Part shown: positions 1-10,815 of the stretch, in pieces
Layout: each line of letters begins with the position of its first letter
Numbering within the stretch: position 1 is the first letter of the stretch
Source: Adiantum capillus-veneris
Lineage: Eukaryota > Streptophyta > Polypodiopsida > Polypodiales > Pteridaceae
NCBI GenBank assembly: GCA_014529385.2
Contig: CM043960.1
Location: 37,460,781-37,524,780, forward strand
Length of the DNA stretch: 64,000 nucleotides
Direction: 5' to 3'
Made by a program: the position numbers and the translations under genes
The notes under the pieces: generated by a model
The model's database searches: none
What the model was told of the DNA's origin: nothing
Seen by the model: only the letters and a program-made list of their open reading frames with translations

Positions 1-69
1 TTTTAAAATTATTTTTTAGTGTATTTCTAAACCCGGGCCCAAAAGTGGGGGGAAAGAGGTCAAAGTGGT

Positions 70-94
70 CCCCCCCCCCCCCCCCCCCCCCCCC
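70..94. repeat. poly-C tract, 25 C in a row
   Basis: An uninterrupted run of 25 cytosines, preceded by GTGGT and followed by ATACC. The minus strand is therefore a G25 run able to form G-quadruplexes. Such runs are length-unstable and the length may be a sequencing artefact. Confidence 0.95.
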
Positions 95-1283
95 ATACCT
101 TTCCCCTAGCTACCTCCCTTACCTTCTCACTAGGTAAGAGGCCATCAAGAGGTGTAATGCTCCCTTGCCCCCCTATTATTTTGAGGGTATTGAGTGTGTC
201 AACCACCCTCTTCCTATTGGATGGCCTCTAATTAACCTTAATCCCAAAGGGCCCCTAGAGGGTTCATATTTTTCCTGATGAAGCAAAAGAACACAGCCAA
301 GTTTAAAAAGATACAATCCATATTGGTGGTCACCGTGACGAACATCTATAGCATAGCTTTCTACCACTAACATAATGTCAATACTCAAGGAAGCTACTCG
401 AAATGGGTACCGAGACTCTTTGAGGGTGTCAAACCCAAGAAGTGAACCTACGGAATGGCAATATCTCTAGCATATGCAAATCTCTCACTATGTACTACGT
501 CATTGCACTGAATCATTGACCTATTTTCACACTCAAAGGAGTCCAATTTCTACAAAACTCTAGGAGGAGGTCTAGGACACTTAGAGGCTCTAACCTACCA
601 AGTTTCATCGCAATCCAAGGAGGTATCAAAATCAAAATCCATCATGATCAAGGTCCCAAAAACTGCAACAAAACAATTAGAAAGGTCATCAAAAGTCTAG
701 GAACGCTCTCTTATGGTCGAAATGTCAAAAAATAGTCATTAATGTATCCAAAACAATAGATTTAGCCTACTAACTCTTAGTCACAAATCAGAGCAGAATT
801 GACAATGAATATTCTTGAACGAAAGACCAAAGGACCATGAACACACTGCAAGTTTCAAAATTGAAATGTGATTACCAGAGCTCAAGCTATAATGACTACA
901 AGATGCAAGAGAGTAGTTGCTCATAGTCGTACGTTCAAACTCAAAACTTGATAATGATAATGTGTCCTTTTCTCACTTTACAAAATAGACTTTATACCTA
1001 GGGCTCTTTTGGCCAGTGGCCAACTTTACAAGATTTGGACTCCATTACAAACTTTACAAGTTAGCTTCTCAAAGCTTACCCATCTATGATCACAGAGTAT
1101 CAAATAATTACAACGCTTAATGAAGACATACCAAAATGTTGGGCTCATGGAAGAAGGGGTCGACTCGAAGGGCGCCCGTCTGGCTTGACTTCCAACGTTC
1201 CCCCCATCCTAGTCTTTGCACGCCCCCATGCAAAGTCTTTGCCTCATTGGACAACTGTTGGACGGGGCTGAATGTAGCTTTCT
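95..1283. other. no recognisable gene
   Basis: Short open stretches occur on both strands but none has a recognisable motif or a protein-like composition. The segment may be the 3' flank or terminal repeat of the decayed minus-strand tract that starts at 9978, but no second copy of it is in the window to prove this. Confidence 0.5.
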
Positions 1284-1735
1284 TCAATAGTTCAGTGTAT
1301 GCCTCTCTAGTGTACGAGTTAGCCGCTTGAACTTTTTTGCTCGTGCTTCAATTTTCACTTTTGCTGTCAATTCTTTGAAGGGACTGTTTCTCAAAGTGCT
1401 CTGATAGGCAATACGTAAAGCAGGCAAATTCTTTGTCATGGGGTTGAAGATTGTGGAATCTATTTCAAAGAACCCGGTCATGAATGCCCCTTCAAAGGTT
1501 TGCATATAGTGAGAAGGCTCTTAAGAACATGATACGGACATACAACCCCATGATAATATTCTGGCTCAAAATTTTCATCGCCAAAATCTAGCATATCCCT
1601 CTGTTGCTTGCCTTCTAGGAATACTTGCCATGGATGCTTTGCCACTTCTATGTCCTCAAATGTTGTGATGCACATGATTATCATCTTTGCAATTTTCACT
1701 AGCACTTGGCAATCCAAGTCAAGAAAATCCTTCAT
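1284..1735 (-). pseudogene. distal part of decayed minus-strand coding tract
   Basis: Two overlapping minus-strand frames, 1735-1478 and 1505-1284, join through one frameshift near 1495 into about 145 codons of protein-like sequence. The composition is mixed hydrophobic and charged, rich in K, E and F. I do not recognise the family. The same strand and general decay suggest it is the 3' portion of the tract running 9978 to 8246 and 3065 to 1284 around copia D. It could also be an unrelated old mobile-element ORF. No membrane segment or metal-binding motif is visible. Confidence 0.35.
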
Positions 1736-2003
1736 TTAATTTATAACCCCTTGTAGAGTGTTGAGCATATATTTTTCGAATGGAGGGAATTTCCCTACTG
1801 GCTTTGTGAGTACTAGGTAGTTAAGCACCACCGGTCTTCAATGCTTCCATGTATAGAAAGTATCCCAAGATCACCTTCTATTGATAGGACAATATGTTGG
1901 ATCAATCCTGAGATGTTGCGGCACATTCCTATTGTAGGTGTCATTTGTGGGTCACTTCTCAAACCACTTCTTCCTTCATAGGGGCTGATTCTTGAGGATC
2001 ATT

Positions 2004-3065
2004 TCAATTTGATTCGACGTTAGAGGGACATCCCTGTAATCCCCCCGTATGGTTGGGATTGATATGATGTGGCATTTTCTTTTTCCAAAGGAGGGCCTCT
2101 TGTCTCATCAGTAGTAGAGAGATCATTTCTAGCCCATGATTCTTTACTACTTCATCAGGGACTGCTTCCAACTCTAGTACCTTGAGTTCATATTGTATAC
2201 ACTCCTTGAGTAACGGGCCATGCACTTCTGAGATCCACCTCTAAATCTCCTCTTTGGCATCTGATTTATCTTTTGTGTCTTCAAATTCATGTAGCCCTAC
2301 CTCTATAGATGTGCTCGGCAACTCTATAGGTGAAATGTCCATGCTTATATACTCTTTACCCATAGTCAAAGGGACTTCTACTGCGATTGGTTGGGTCCTT
2401 ATGGAGCTAATGGCCAGATCCTTTGGTTGTATAGCCAAGGCATGTACGGCGCTTTGTGCTTCCAACTCTTCCTTTTCTTTTGCCAATTGCTCTCTTAGTA
2501 GCTTGATCTTATCATCCTTCTGGCTCTGAATTGCTTTGTGTATTGCAATCATGATCTATATCACTCATACTTTTCCTGATCTAAGACCTCCTTTAGATAC
2601 TTGAGCTCTTGTACAGTTGAGGCTGGTGTTCATGAGGTAGAAACGGGGGTTGAGGTGTCTTGCATTTCCAGGAGCTCGATGAGTGTGGATTTGACAACCC
2701 CATAGGATTCCCCTAGCTTAGCATGCTTTTACCTTTCTTTTTCAAGTTCTTCTTCTATCCGTTGTTGCTCAACTTGTAGATTGGTGTTGGGTTCATTAAA
2801 GGCTTGAGCTTCTTGATAATATTGGGTAGCATTTTCTTGCTCTGGTTGCATTTCAGTTTGGAGCTCTATTTCCATTCTTTTTAGCTCTTCAATTTGTTTT
2901 GTAGCTTTTGATTGTATTGCCTTTGCTGATTCCACTTTGGTTTCCTTTAAATCCAATTCTTTGAGGTTGTTTAGATCTCTTTAGCACTAGAATAATAATT
3001 TAATGTGCTCCACGTGCTCATCAATATCAAATGAGTGCTTCATTATCTATCCCTCTTCTCACAAT
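2004..3065 (-). pseudogene. coiled-coil, Glu/Gln/Lys-rich part of decayed tract
   Basis: Minus-strand pieces 2956-2729, 2552-2241 and 2225-2004 are open and separated by single stops and small frameshifts. The first two are strongly helical: KAIQSKATKQIEELKRMEIE and a K/E/Q-rich stretch have heptad-like spacing typical of coiled coils. The third carries LLWKKKMPHH. The upper edge abuts the 5' LTR of copia D at 3071, and the sequence across the element (8246 upward) is on the same strand with similar K/E-rich composition. This supports one original gene split by the insertion. Family and function unknown; a gag-like or transposon-associated structural protein is possible. Confidence 0.4.
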
Positions 3066-3070
3066 GCTTA

Positions 3071-3297
3071 TGTTACCATATACATGTGGTAGTGATGTGT
3101 GTGAACACACTAGGACCGCCGGGGCATTTTTTCCCTCTTTAGGAGGTTTTTCCCCCCGTGCATTGTATATACGCCCATCACTCTAGGGCTATCTATCTTT
3201 CCATTGCACACTAAGTAACACACTCTCTATTGTGTGCCTTGAGCTTCCTTCGTCTTCTCCAAGCTGTGTGCGTTTCTCTGCAACCCTAATTCCAACA
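3071..3297 (+). repeat. 5' LTR of copia D
   Basis: A 227-bp direct repeat of 8014-8240, beginning TG and ending CA. It contains a TATATA at 3166-3171 as the probable core promoter. Six mismatches to the 3' LTR imply an insertion old enough for mutations to collect but still easy to align. Confidence 0.95.
3165..3172 (+). promoter_or_regulatory. TATA-like box in 5' LTR of D
   Basis: GTATATAC lies about 95 bp into the LTR and is conserved in the 3' LTR. Its place in the LTR fits a Pol II core promoter marking the U3/R boundary shortly downstream. No expression evidence is available. Confidence 0.5.
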
Positions 3298-3298
3298 A

Positions 3299-3312
3299 TT
3301 CGTATCAGAGCA
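3299..3312 (+). other. primer-binding site of D (Met-tRNA)
   Basis: TTCGTATCAGAGC starts just after the LTR end at 3297. It matches the complement of the initiator Met-tRNA 3' end, TGGTATCAGAGC, except for one base. Confidence 0.8.
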
Positions 3313-3664
3313 AGTTGCGTCCTCCCGGGCTTAGTCACCAGCTGCTCCAGCACACGCTTGCTCACTTTCTTCGATTTCAGTGAGCTTTGGCAAAAAGCGT
3401 TCGCACAGGTCAACAAATATTTTGGGGGAGCTCAAAGAGCTTGATCTGCTCAGAATTTTGATTTGGGTTCATTTCGGCCTCCGTTTCCACTACAGGCAGT
3501 ACTGCACAGGCTATTTCGTCATTTTGTGCTAAATTTCTGTCAGTGCCATTTTCTGCATAACATGTGCCTTATAGTCTTCTACGGTTTGTGCTATCTAGCA
3601 CAGGTTGTTCCGGCTCCGTTTCTCCTATTTTCAGGCAGTTTTCACATCACGTGCAGCATTTACC

Positions 3665-4646
3665 ATGGCTGACAACAACAACACAGATGTGTTCAAGATG
3701 TTTGCTGCTGAGGATAGGTTGGATGGGGACAACTACCCTATGTGGGCTTATATGATGCAACATGTTCTTGTGTCAAAGGGTGTCTGGAACATTGTGCAGG
3801 GCATTGATGTACGTCCTGGTTCTGAGGATGTAGGCGATGTTGAGGATAATGCAGGTCTTGCTGCAAGGATTGCAGTTGTTAGAGTTGTTTTGCCTACGAC
3901 AGAAAAAGCTTGTTGGGATGTTAAGGATGCGTAGGCTCATGCATTGATTGCATTGTCTGTGAAGTGCACTATTGTTCCTCACATCCTTTCAGCAAAATCT
4001 GCAAAACAGGCTTGGGATATTTTGGCTGGTCTTTATGCAAGTCGCAACGAGGCTAAAATTGCTTTGCTACGTAAAGAGTTGGAGTCGAAGATTATGCATG
4101 AGGAAGATGATATGGACACTTTCCTTGCTAGTGTCAAGGATATCAATGAGCAACTTTTTTCTACAGGAGAAGTCATTTCAGACAGTTCCCTTGTGCAGAC
4201 TGTTCTTGATGCCTTACCAGACTTTTGCTAGTACTTGGAGACTTATGACCCAAGGAAATCCAGAAGTTGTCAAGTTTGATGCATTATGCACATTGTTGTT
4301 GCAAGAGTCACTTTCCAGAAAAATTAGGACTAGACAGCGTGCAGTTGAACAGGCTTTTATTGCTTCTCAAAGAAAGGGTGGTAGCAGCAATGCAACCACT
4401 TCTTATGGTTATGCTGCGAGTGGCAAAACTTCTGTTCCTAATGCTTCTACTGGCAGCAATTTGTATGGTAATTCTGGCGACAAGGGCAAAAAGAAGATGT
4501 GTTGCCATTATTGTAAAGCTAATGATCACTTGATCAAGTCGTGTCCTAAGTTGAAGGCCAAAGAGGCTAAGAAGAAAGAGGGTGGTTCCACTGCAAATGC
4601 TGGTTCCACAACAAATGCAGCCATTGTTGAGTCTTCTGTGAAATGA
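3665..4646 (+). pseudogene. gag: copia D Gag, broken
   Basis: Gag is the capsid/nucleocapsid protein that packages element RNA in cytoplasmic particles. The ATG at 3665 opens a reading frame starting MADNNN, with the copia Gag pattern LDGDNYPMWAYMM. A TAG at 3932-3934 interrupts the frame, which then continues unchanged. A frameshift near 4230 moves it to another frame, which ends at TGA 4644-4646. The nucleocapsid zinc knuckle CX2CX4HX4C is intact at 4503-4544 (CHYCKANDHLIKSC). After 4646 the same frame continues without a start codon into the protease, so Gag-Pol was one polyprotein. Confidence 0.9.
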
Positions 4647-4724
4647 GACTGTAATGCTGATGTTGATGCAGAATGGGCTTTTAGTGCAGAGTGCACTTAC
4701 AATCCTGTTGTCCATGATGCATGC

Positions 4725-6779
4725 TTGTCAGTTGCTGCAGATTCACATGTGTGGTATTTCGACAGTGGTGCTACAAAGCACATTACCTCACATTGTGAAA
4801 TGTTTACCTCTCTCAAGTCTATCCCTCATGGGAATTCAGTCACTTGTGCCAACAACGCCTCTTATCCAGTTCAGGGAGTAGGAAAGATTGTGCTCACTGT
4901 TGCTAATGGCAGCTCCTTCACACTTGTTGATGCACTTTATGTACCTGGGATCAAGAAGAATCTCTTGTTTGTATCTACACTTGCTAGACTTGGACTTGTA
5001 GTCAAATTTGTGGATGACAGATGTACGGTTCATGATCTCAGTTTTGGTGATGAAATTGTTGCATCTGGCCTTTTGTGTTGTGGGCTGTATAAGCTCACTT
5101 TGTATGACAAGTGTGGAGAAAATTTTGCAAATATTGTTGCAGATTCAAGGGCTATTTCAGATGCAAAACTTTGGCATGCACGTTTTGGTCATCTGAATTT
5201 TGCCAGTTTGCTGCGTTTGCAGAAATCTGATATGGTTGCTTCTTTGCCGCCTCTTGAAGCACCTGTCAAACATGTTTGTGAAGGCTGTATTTTGGGTAAG
5301 ATGCAGCGTTCTGAATTTCCAAAGGATGGTTCAGTTCAAGCCACATGTAGGTTGCAGCTTGTGCATAGTGATGTTTGTGGGCCCATGCAAACTCCGTCCT
5401 TGGGCAATTACCTGTACTTCGTGACTTTCATTGATGATTACTCCAGGCATGCATGGATATTTCCGCTTAAAGCGAAGTCCAAAGTTTTTATGTGCTTCAA
5501 ACAATTTCTGGCTATGGCTGAAAATGTCTCGAAATGTACTATGGGCACCCTCCGTTCCGATCGAGGGGGGGAGTATATGTCTCATGAATTTAATGCATTT
5601 CTGGCTAGTCGTGGGATAAAACACCGATGTACAGTGCCTTATACACCTCAGCAAAATGGTGTCGCTAAGAGGAAAAACAGGTCACTGACGGAAATGGCAC
5701 GATGTATGGTCAAAAGTCAAGCTTTGCCGCATTCTTTTTGGCTTGAGGCCATCACGTGTGCCACTTATGTACTTAACACGTGTCCTATGAAAGCTTTGCA
5801 GTCTATTACTCCATATGAAGCATGGCATGATAAAAATCCTTCTATTGAGCACATGCGTGTTTTTGGTTGTTTGGCATATGCTTTGGTGCCACAAGTACAG
5901 CGCAGAAAATTGGATGATAAGGCTGTCAAATGTATTTTTGTTGGTTATAGTGCTGAAAGCAAAGGTTATAAGTTGTATCATCCGCAAACAAAACGTATTC
6001 TGTTTTCTCGGGATGTAGTGTTTGTGGAAGATTCTGTTCAGCCCTTGCTGTCATGTACTAGAGACAGTAATGTAAGCTCACAAGACATTTATGACACTTT
6101 TTTGCCTCTTTTCAGTGGTGGAAATACAAATGTAAGTTCCAATGAGGCAAATGTACAGCCTATGGGGGTTTCTGAAAATGTTTTAGATCAGCCTATTATT
6201 GATGCAGATGTACATGATGTACTTGATGAGGAAAGGGCTGAAAATGAGCAGGCTAGAGGTATGCCAAAATGGCTGGTGCACACTTTGTGTGACAGTAAAT
6301 TGGATGCACCTTTGTCTAGTCGTACTCGTTCAGGCTCTCGCCATGCATCTTATGCATCAAATTGTTATGCTTTGGCTGTGTCTAGCTTACATGATGTTGA
6401 GGAGCCTCTGTCTTTTGATGAAGCACAGAATTCAAAAAATTGGATGGCTACCATGCAATCAGAATATGACGCACTTATAGAAAATGACACATGGACTTTA
6501 TGTGATTTGCCTCCTAGCAAAAAGGCCATTGGTACGAAGTGGGTTTACAAGTTGAAACGCAAGCCGGATGGTGAAATCGATCGCCATAAGGCTCGACTTG
6601 TTGCAAAAGGTTATGCACAACAAAAAGGCATAGATTATAAAGAGAATTTTGCTCCCACTTGTCGTATGACTACTGTACGTTTTCTATGTGCATTGGCAGC
6701 TCATTTTGGTTGGGATTTACATCAATCAAACATTGTTACTACTTTCTTGAATGGTGACATATTTGAGGAAGTTATGTAA
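4725..6779 (+). CDS. pol: copia D polyprotein block: protease, integrase, start of RT
   Basis: A 684-codon open block, whose first codon TTG at 4725 is not a real start; the frame is open from 4647. Protease motif DSGAT is at residues 13-17. The integrase zinc-binding region has H151/H156 and C185/C188. The integrase core has D216 in HSDVCGP and D279 in RSDRGGEY, but the third catalytic position 315, normally Glu in the copia motif AER, is Lys (codon 5667-5669). RT begins near residue 590. Its first catalytic Asp is Asn669 (codon 6729-6731), within a motif that is otherwise family-like. The block ends at a TAA created by a one-base loss near 6774. Domain identity is certain; activity is very unlikely. 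Confidence 0.93.
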   Translation: MSVAADSHVWYFDSGATKHITSHCEMFTSLKSIPHGNSVTCANNASYPVQGVGKIVLTVANGSSFTLVDALYVPGIKKNLLFVSTLARLGLVVKFVDDRCTVHDLSFGDEIVASGLLCCGLYKLTLYDKCGENFANIVADSRAISDAKLWHARFGHLNFASLLRLQKSDMVASLPPLEAPVKHVCEGCILGKMQRSEFPKDGSVQATCRLQLVHSDVCGPMQTPSLGNYLYFVTFIDDYSRHAWIFPLKAKSKVFMCFKQFLAMAENVSKCTMGTLRSDRGGEYMSHEFNAFLASRGIKHRCTVPYTPQQNGVAKRKNRSLTEMARCMVKSQALPHSFWLEAITCATYVLNTCPMKALQSITPYEAWHDKNPSIEHMRVFGCLAYALVPQVQRRKLDDKAVKCIFVGYSAESKGYKLYHPQTKRILFSRDVVFVEDSVQPLLSCTRDSNVSSQDIYDTFLPLFSGGNTNVSSNEANVQPMGVSENVLDQPIIDADVHDVLDEERAENEQARGMPKWLVHTLCDSKLDAPLSSRTRSGSRHASYASNCYALAVSSLHDVEEPLSFDEAQNSKNWMATMQSEYDALIENDTWTLCDLPPSKKAIGTKWVYKLKRKPDGEIDRHKARLVAKGYAQQKGIDYKENFAPTCRMTTVRFLCALAAHFGWDLHQSNIVTTFLNGDIFEEVM

Positions 6780-6820
6780 CGCAGCCTCGCGGTTTTGTCA
6801 TAAAAGGACAAGAGGACAAA

Positions 6821-7567
6821 GTGTGTAGATGTAAGAAGGCTTTGTATGGGTTGAAGCAATCTCCTCGTGCTTGGTATGAGAAAGCTGACACTCATTTGGT
6901 TGAACGAGGCTTTTGTAACAGTCCAACAGAAAGCACATTGTATGTAAAGTGTGAGGATGATGTACTTCTCATTGTGGTTCTTTATGTTGATGATTTGCTG
7001 ATCACTGGACCAAATGAGAGACATATTGCTGAATTTAAGGCTGATTTGAATGCTACTTTCAAGATAAAAGATTTGGGGTTGTTGCATCATTACTTGGGTA
7101 TACAGTTTAAGCAGTGTGATGGTGGTATTGCCTTGTGTCAGAAAAGTTACATAGAGACATTGCTATGTAAGTTTGGACTTGAGGATTACAAACCTATTGC
7201 CACTCCCATGAAAACAGGTTTGAAGTTGAGTCTACATGATGCTGGCAATCCTGCTGATGTCACTCTTTACCAAAGTGCTATTGGCTGCCTCATTTATGTA
7301 TGCAACACGAGGCCAGATATTCAGTTTGCAGTCTCACAGGTCCGCAGATTTATGCATAGCCCAGGGTCTAAGCATTGGCAGGCTGTCAAGAGGATTTTCC
7401 GCTACCTTAGTGGCACTTTACATCTTGTCTTGTTTTATCCCAAGGGGGGATCATTCCCGCCAGACTTACATGCTTTTTCGGACTCAAATTGGGCTGGTTG
7501 TTTTGACACGCGAGTTCCACAAGTGGTTTTTGTTTCATGCTTGGCAGTTCATGTATATCATGGTTGA
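6821..7567 (+). CDS. pol: copia D RT C-terminal half and start of RNase H
   Basis: Continues the polyprotein one frame over; the frame is open from about 6776, so the first codon GTG at 6821 is not a start. It shows ALYGLKQSPRAWYEK (copia RT) and the polymerase motif LYVDD, with YVDD at 6983-6994. RT ends with the VGCLIY-type and RPDIQFAV segments, followed by the RNase H start SDSNWAG. A one-base deletion near 7513 destroys the frame inside RNase H. Both Asp residues of YVDD are kept, unlike the first RT Asp upstream. Confidence 0.92.
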   Translation: MCRCKKALYGLKQSPRAWYEKADTHLVERGFCNSPTESTLYVKCEDDVLLIVVLYVDDLLITGPNERHIAEFKADLNATFKIKDLGLLHHYLGIQFKQCDGGIALCQKSYIETLLCKFGLEDYKPIATPMKTGLKLSLHDAGNPADVTLYQSAIGCLIYVCNTRPDIQFAVSQVRRFMHSPGSKHWQAVKRIFRYLSGTLHLVLFYPKGGSFPPDLHAFSDSNWAGCFDTRVPQVVFVSCLAVHVYHG

Positions 7568-7938
7568 GCAAGAAGCAACCTACTATGGCCACTTCGAGTT
7601 GTGAGGCTGAGTACAAGGCAGTCTTCACAGCTACGATTGAGTGTGTATGGCTCAGACGCCTTATGGCTGATTTGGGTGTTGGACACGACACTGCCAGCAC
7701 TATCTACACTGACAGTCAGAGTGCATTGGCAGTTGCGAGGAACCCAATTTTTCATGCTCGCACAAAGCACATTGAGGTGCATTACCACTATGTCAGGGAG
7801 AGGCTCTCAGCAGGAGAGATCAGCTTGGCTTATGTGCCAACACGGGACAACCTTGCAAATCTTTTCACAAAGGCATTGTCTCGTGAGAAGCTTAAAGCTT
7901 TCCGCAAAGCTTTGGGCTTACTCCCCTTTGTGGACTGA
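7514..7938 (+). CDS. pol: copia D RNase H C-terminal part
   Basis: The third frame of the broken polyprotein runs to TGA at 7936-7938. It contains the RNase H signatures SCEAEYKA and YTDSQSALAVARNP, then TKHIEVHYH and the LFTKAL ending typical of copia polyproteins. It would remove the RNA strand during reverse transcription in the virus-like particle. The stop lies 75 bp before the 3' LTR, the usual arrangement. Confidence 0.92.
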
Positions 7939-8001
7939 TCCTGTCCTTAGGGCATGGCACTTCCCTTTACTCATGTGCCAGCTCTCGTTCACCGCATCAC
8001 T

Positions 8002-8013
8002 CCAAGGGGGATT
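8002..8013 (+). other. polypurine tract of D
   Basis: CCAAGGGGGATT directly precedes the 3' LTR start TGTTACC at 8014. A G-rich run in this place primes plus-strand DNA synthesis in LTR elements. Confidence 0.85.
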
Positions 8014-8240
8014 TGTTACCATATACATGTGGTAGTGATGTGTGTGAACACAATAGGACCGCCGGGGCATTTTTTCCCTCTTTAGGAGGTTTTTTCCCCT
8101 GTGCATTGTATATACGCCCATCACTCTAGGGCTATCTATCTTTCCATTGCACACTAAGTAACACACTCTCTATTGTGTGCCTTGAGCTTCCTTCGTCTTC
8201 TCCAGGCTGTGTACGTTTCTCTGCAAGCCTAATTCCAACA
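8014..8240 (+). repeat. 3' LTR of copia D
   Basis: 227-bp copy of 3071-3297 with six mismatches. It is followed by GCTTG, which matches 4 of 5 bases of GCTTA before the 5' LTR. Confidence 0.95.
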
Positions 8241-8245
8241 GCTTG

Positions 8246-9978
8246 AGAGCGGGGGGACCACAGTTTCTTATGAGATATTTGTGGCCTGCCAGAGGTGTCC
8301 ACTTCTTCTTTCTTGCTTTCTGGCTCATCCTTGGTCTTTTGTTGTTCTTTGTCAACTGTTGTTGGTGGGTCGAGCTTCTTTTCTTCTTGTTCTTTTGGCC
8401 TTTATGTGTCTTCAATTGGCACTTGCTTCTCTTGCTTTCTAAAATTGATAGAATGTTTTCAGTATGGATTTTTGAAGGTTCCACACCACCCTCCTCTCCG
8501 ATCTTTTCCTCTTCCTTTTCTTCCTTGTGCTCTTGTTGTGTTTGTTCCTCTTTGGCTTCTTCTTTATCTGTGTGTTTTGATTCATCAGATGACTTGAGGT
8601 CATTGGTTTTTAATTTTTTGGTGTCTTGTTGTGCTCTTTGCTCTACTTTTTGCTTGAGCTCCTTTTGGATACGTTGTCGCATTTTGCCAACAATATCCAA
8701 ATTATCTTTGGCCACTCTTCTTTTATACAGTTTGATATTTTCTAATGTTTTTGCTTTGTGTTGCTCCAATGGCTTGTGCTTATCGTCCTCCCTTTCATCT
8801 GTCTCGGCTCCCAGATTTTTCTTTTGTTCGGCCAGCTTCTTGTGGAGTTCCTCCCTTTGTGATTAAGCCTCTTCCATAGGCCTTTGCGTATGAGAAATAG
8901 ATACGTTATCTTTATGCTCCATAGATCTTATTTTCAAGCATACCCGGTGGATCTTGTACTCTTCTTTCTCCTCCTCATCCTCTTCGTTGTTGTTAGAGGA
9001 TTGGTACTCAAAAGGCGTATCCCCGTTTTCTAGCTTTATTTCTCCATTGAGTTGTATATCAGATTATGTCTCCTCACTGTCAGACTTCTTTCTCCTAGAG
9101 CTCTCTCCAGCTGCTTTCTTAGGTGGTGACATTGCTAAAGGTCCTGCCACTAGTCTAATTGCATGCTTTGACCTGTGTAGCAACTCTACCTGTGTTTCTG
9201 TCGAGGTTAGCTCATCTGTCATACCCAATGCTTGATATACAATTCTTGTTAGCATTGGTCCCCCATTCATATATGTCTTGTTTTGGGCATTGTTCTTGAG
9301 GTTTGCTTCTACTACATTCTCTAGTATGTAAGTGATGAGGTCACATCTTATCATTATTTGCTCTGACAATTCGATTGCCATAACCGCCACAAGATGTAGA
9401 TTTGGTTTAGTGTATCTTGGCTGGACCTTCAAGTGTTGTGAGATCAATTGCAATGGCAATTCAGTTTCTGAATACACCAAATCTTTATAGGTGAGCTTAT
9501 GCTCTTGTTGCTTGACGAAGGCTTTGTCGTCATCTGTAACTTTTGTTTTAGTAGCAGTTTGTGGTTTATTAGTAGTACATGCAGTGCATAATTGATCATA
9601 TCTATAGCAATTTTGACTTTGACTGACTCTCCATCTTTATCCATTAGAGTGGCTTCTCTATTGTAATGAATTGATGACATCAATTCATGGGCTCTTTGGA
9701 AATTCATGCCCCATGGTTGTATCCGAAAGAAGGTGTCAATTTGAGGCACCTTATTCCCTTAGTAACTTCTTGTTGTTGCTGATGGAGGTTCTAGAGCTCT
9801 TATGGGAAAATTATAGTCTTCACTTTAGTTCCGTCGGCTGCTTCAAGTCTGCTAATGAAAATGTTAGTCGATATTTGGGCAAGCTCTTCCTCTGACACAT
9901 GAGCTTTCTCATTTGATGCAGTCTATATCACTTGGTAGGAGGTGCTTCCCATTTCTTTCTTGGTCGTCTGCGAGGCAT
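8246..9978 (-). pseudogene. proximal part of decayed minus-strand tract, basic and Lys/Glu-rich
   Basis: A possible start ATG at 9978-9976 opens MPRRRPRKKWEAPPT. Open pieces then follow at 9749-9444, 9480-9064 and 8769-8246, interrupted by stops and frameshifts. The 9.0-9.7 kb part looks globular and helical (IQPWGMNFQRAHELMSSIHY). The 8.3-8.8 kb part is a long K/E/Q/S-rich low-complexity region with many basic clusters. The frame runs into the 3' LTR of D at 8240 and resembles in composition the sequence beyond its 5' LTR. I do not recognise the family. A transposon-derived or gag-like protein is as likely as a host protein. Confidence 0.4.
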
Positions 9979-10815
9979 TCTATGAGCAAACATTCCAAAA
10001 ATTGAATTCAAAATTTGGCCTACAAGTTTTCGATAAAAGTTGAAAAAATGGAAAGTTCAACCATAAACCGAATTGAGTATAGCTTGATCAAAACAAGTCC
10101 AAATTTTTCCAAACTTCAGTAATGCATACAGTGTACTATGTCAAATTGTTGCAAGTCAATTAGGCTCAAGGGGTCATGGATCGCGATCTTTGTTGGACAA
10201 CATTTTGAACTTTTGGTTGGACCATCTAATCAAGCAAGGGTTGGGGATGCTATGGTTCACTTCTTTTTGGATTTGGATCACTGGTAGGGATTTCAAGCTA
10301 GATTTTGGAATTTTTCTCCAACCTAGAGAATTTTGGCATATTGGCAAAGGTTTTGCAATCCAAATGACTTAAAACTCTATGGTTAGATTTTCCTTGCTAT
10401 TTGGAACCAGGTGAGATGTTTTTTACTTGGACAGCTCACAGGGGGTCAGGGATCATGATCCATGTTGGACAGCCATCTGGGGTGAAACTTTGGGAACTTG
10501 TTCCTTTAGTCTATCCCAACAGATTGGTGAAGCTATTTCCAATTTTGGACAAGTTTATCTCTAGTTTTCCCACATTCCCAATTTCTGGTTTGATTTGGTT
10601 TGACTTTGCCATATGTGGTTTATGATGGAACTTTTGATCCCTGATTATGGTCAATCTGGGTGGTATTTGGCTTTTTTTTATGATTTGGAGTTGACGAAGA
10701 ACCCCAACCCTAGTTGCCTGTTAATTTCTATCCTATTTGGAGTCTGTTTGCACATTCCCGGCCCTTTGGAAAGTTTGAGTCAATTCTCAAGCATTTTTAA
10801 GCATTATTTGATGCA
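9979..10815. other. no recognisable gene; left flank of gypsy A
   Basis: AT-rich DNA with T-rich plus-strand stretches and no supported ORF. Two passages near 10166-10230 and 10440-10490 share GGGGTCA...GGATC...GTTGGACA and may be a decayed direct repeat. It could hold the promoter of the minus-strand relic that starts at 9978. Confidence 0.4.

Larger units (their letters stand above)
3071..8240 (+). mobile_element. Ty1/copia LTR retrotransposon D, complete but inactive
   Basis: Both 227-bp LTRs are present (3071-3297 and 8014-8240), start TGTTACC and end CCAACA, and differ by six substitutions that I count. A PBS follows the 5' LTR and a polypurine tract precedes the 3' LTR. Flanks are GCTTA (3066-3070) and GCTTG (8241-8245), a 5-bp target-site duplication with one mismatch. 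Internal order is Gag, protease, integrase, RT, RNase H, which defines Ty1/copia. Lesions seen: in-frame stop at 3932, frameshift near 4230, stop at 4644, frameshift near 6774 and frameshift near 7513. Two catalytic residues are also replaced: integrase Glu to Lys and the first RT Asp to Asn. Confidence 0.96.

Noticed and set aside
8243-8866. 207-codon plus-strand Phe/Ser/Leu-rich ORF
   Set aside because: It is the antisense of the Lys/Glu-rich minus-strand relic; Lys and Glu codons read in reverse give Phe, Leu and Ser.
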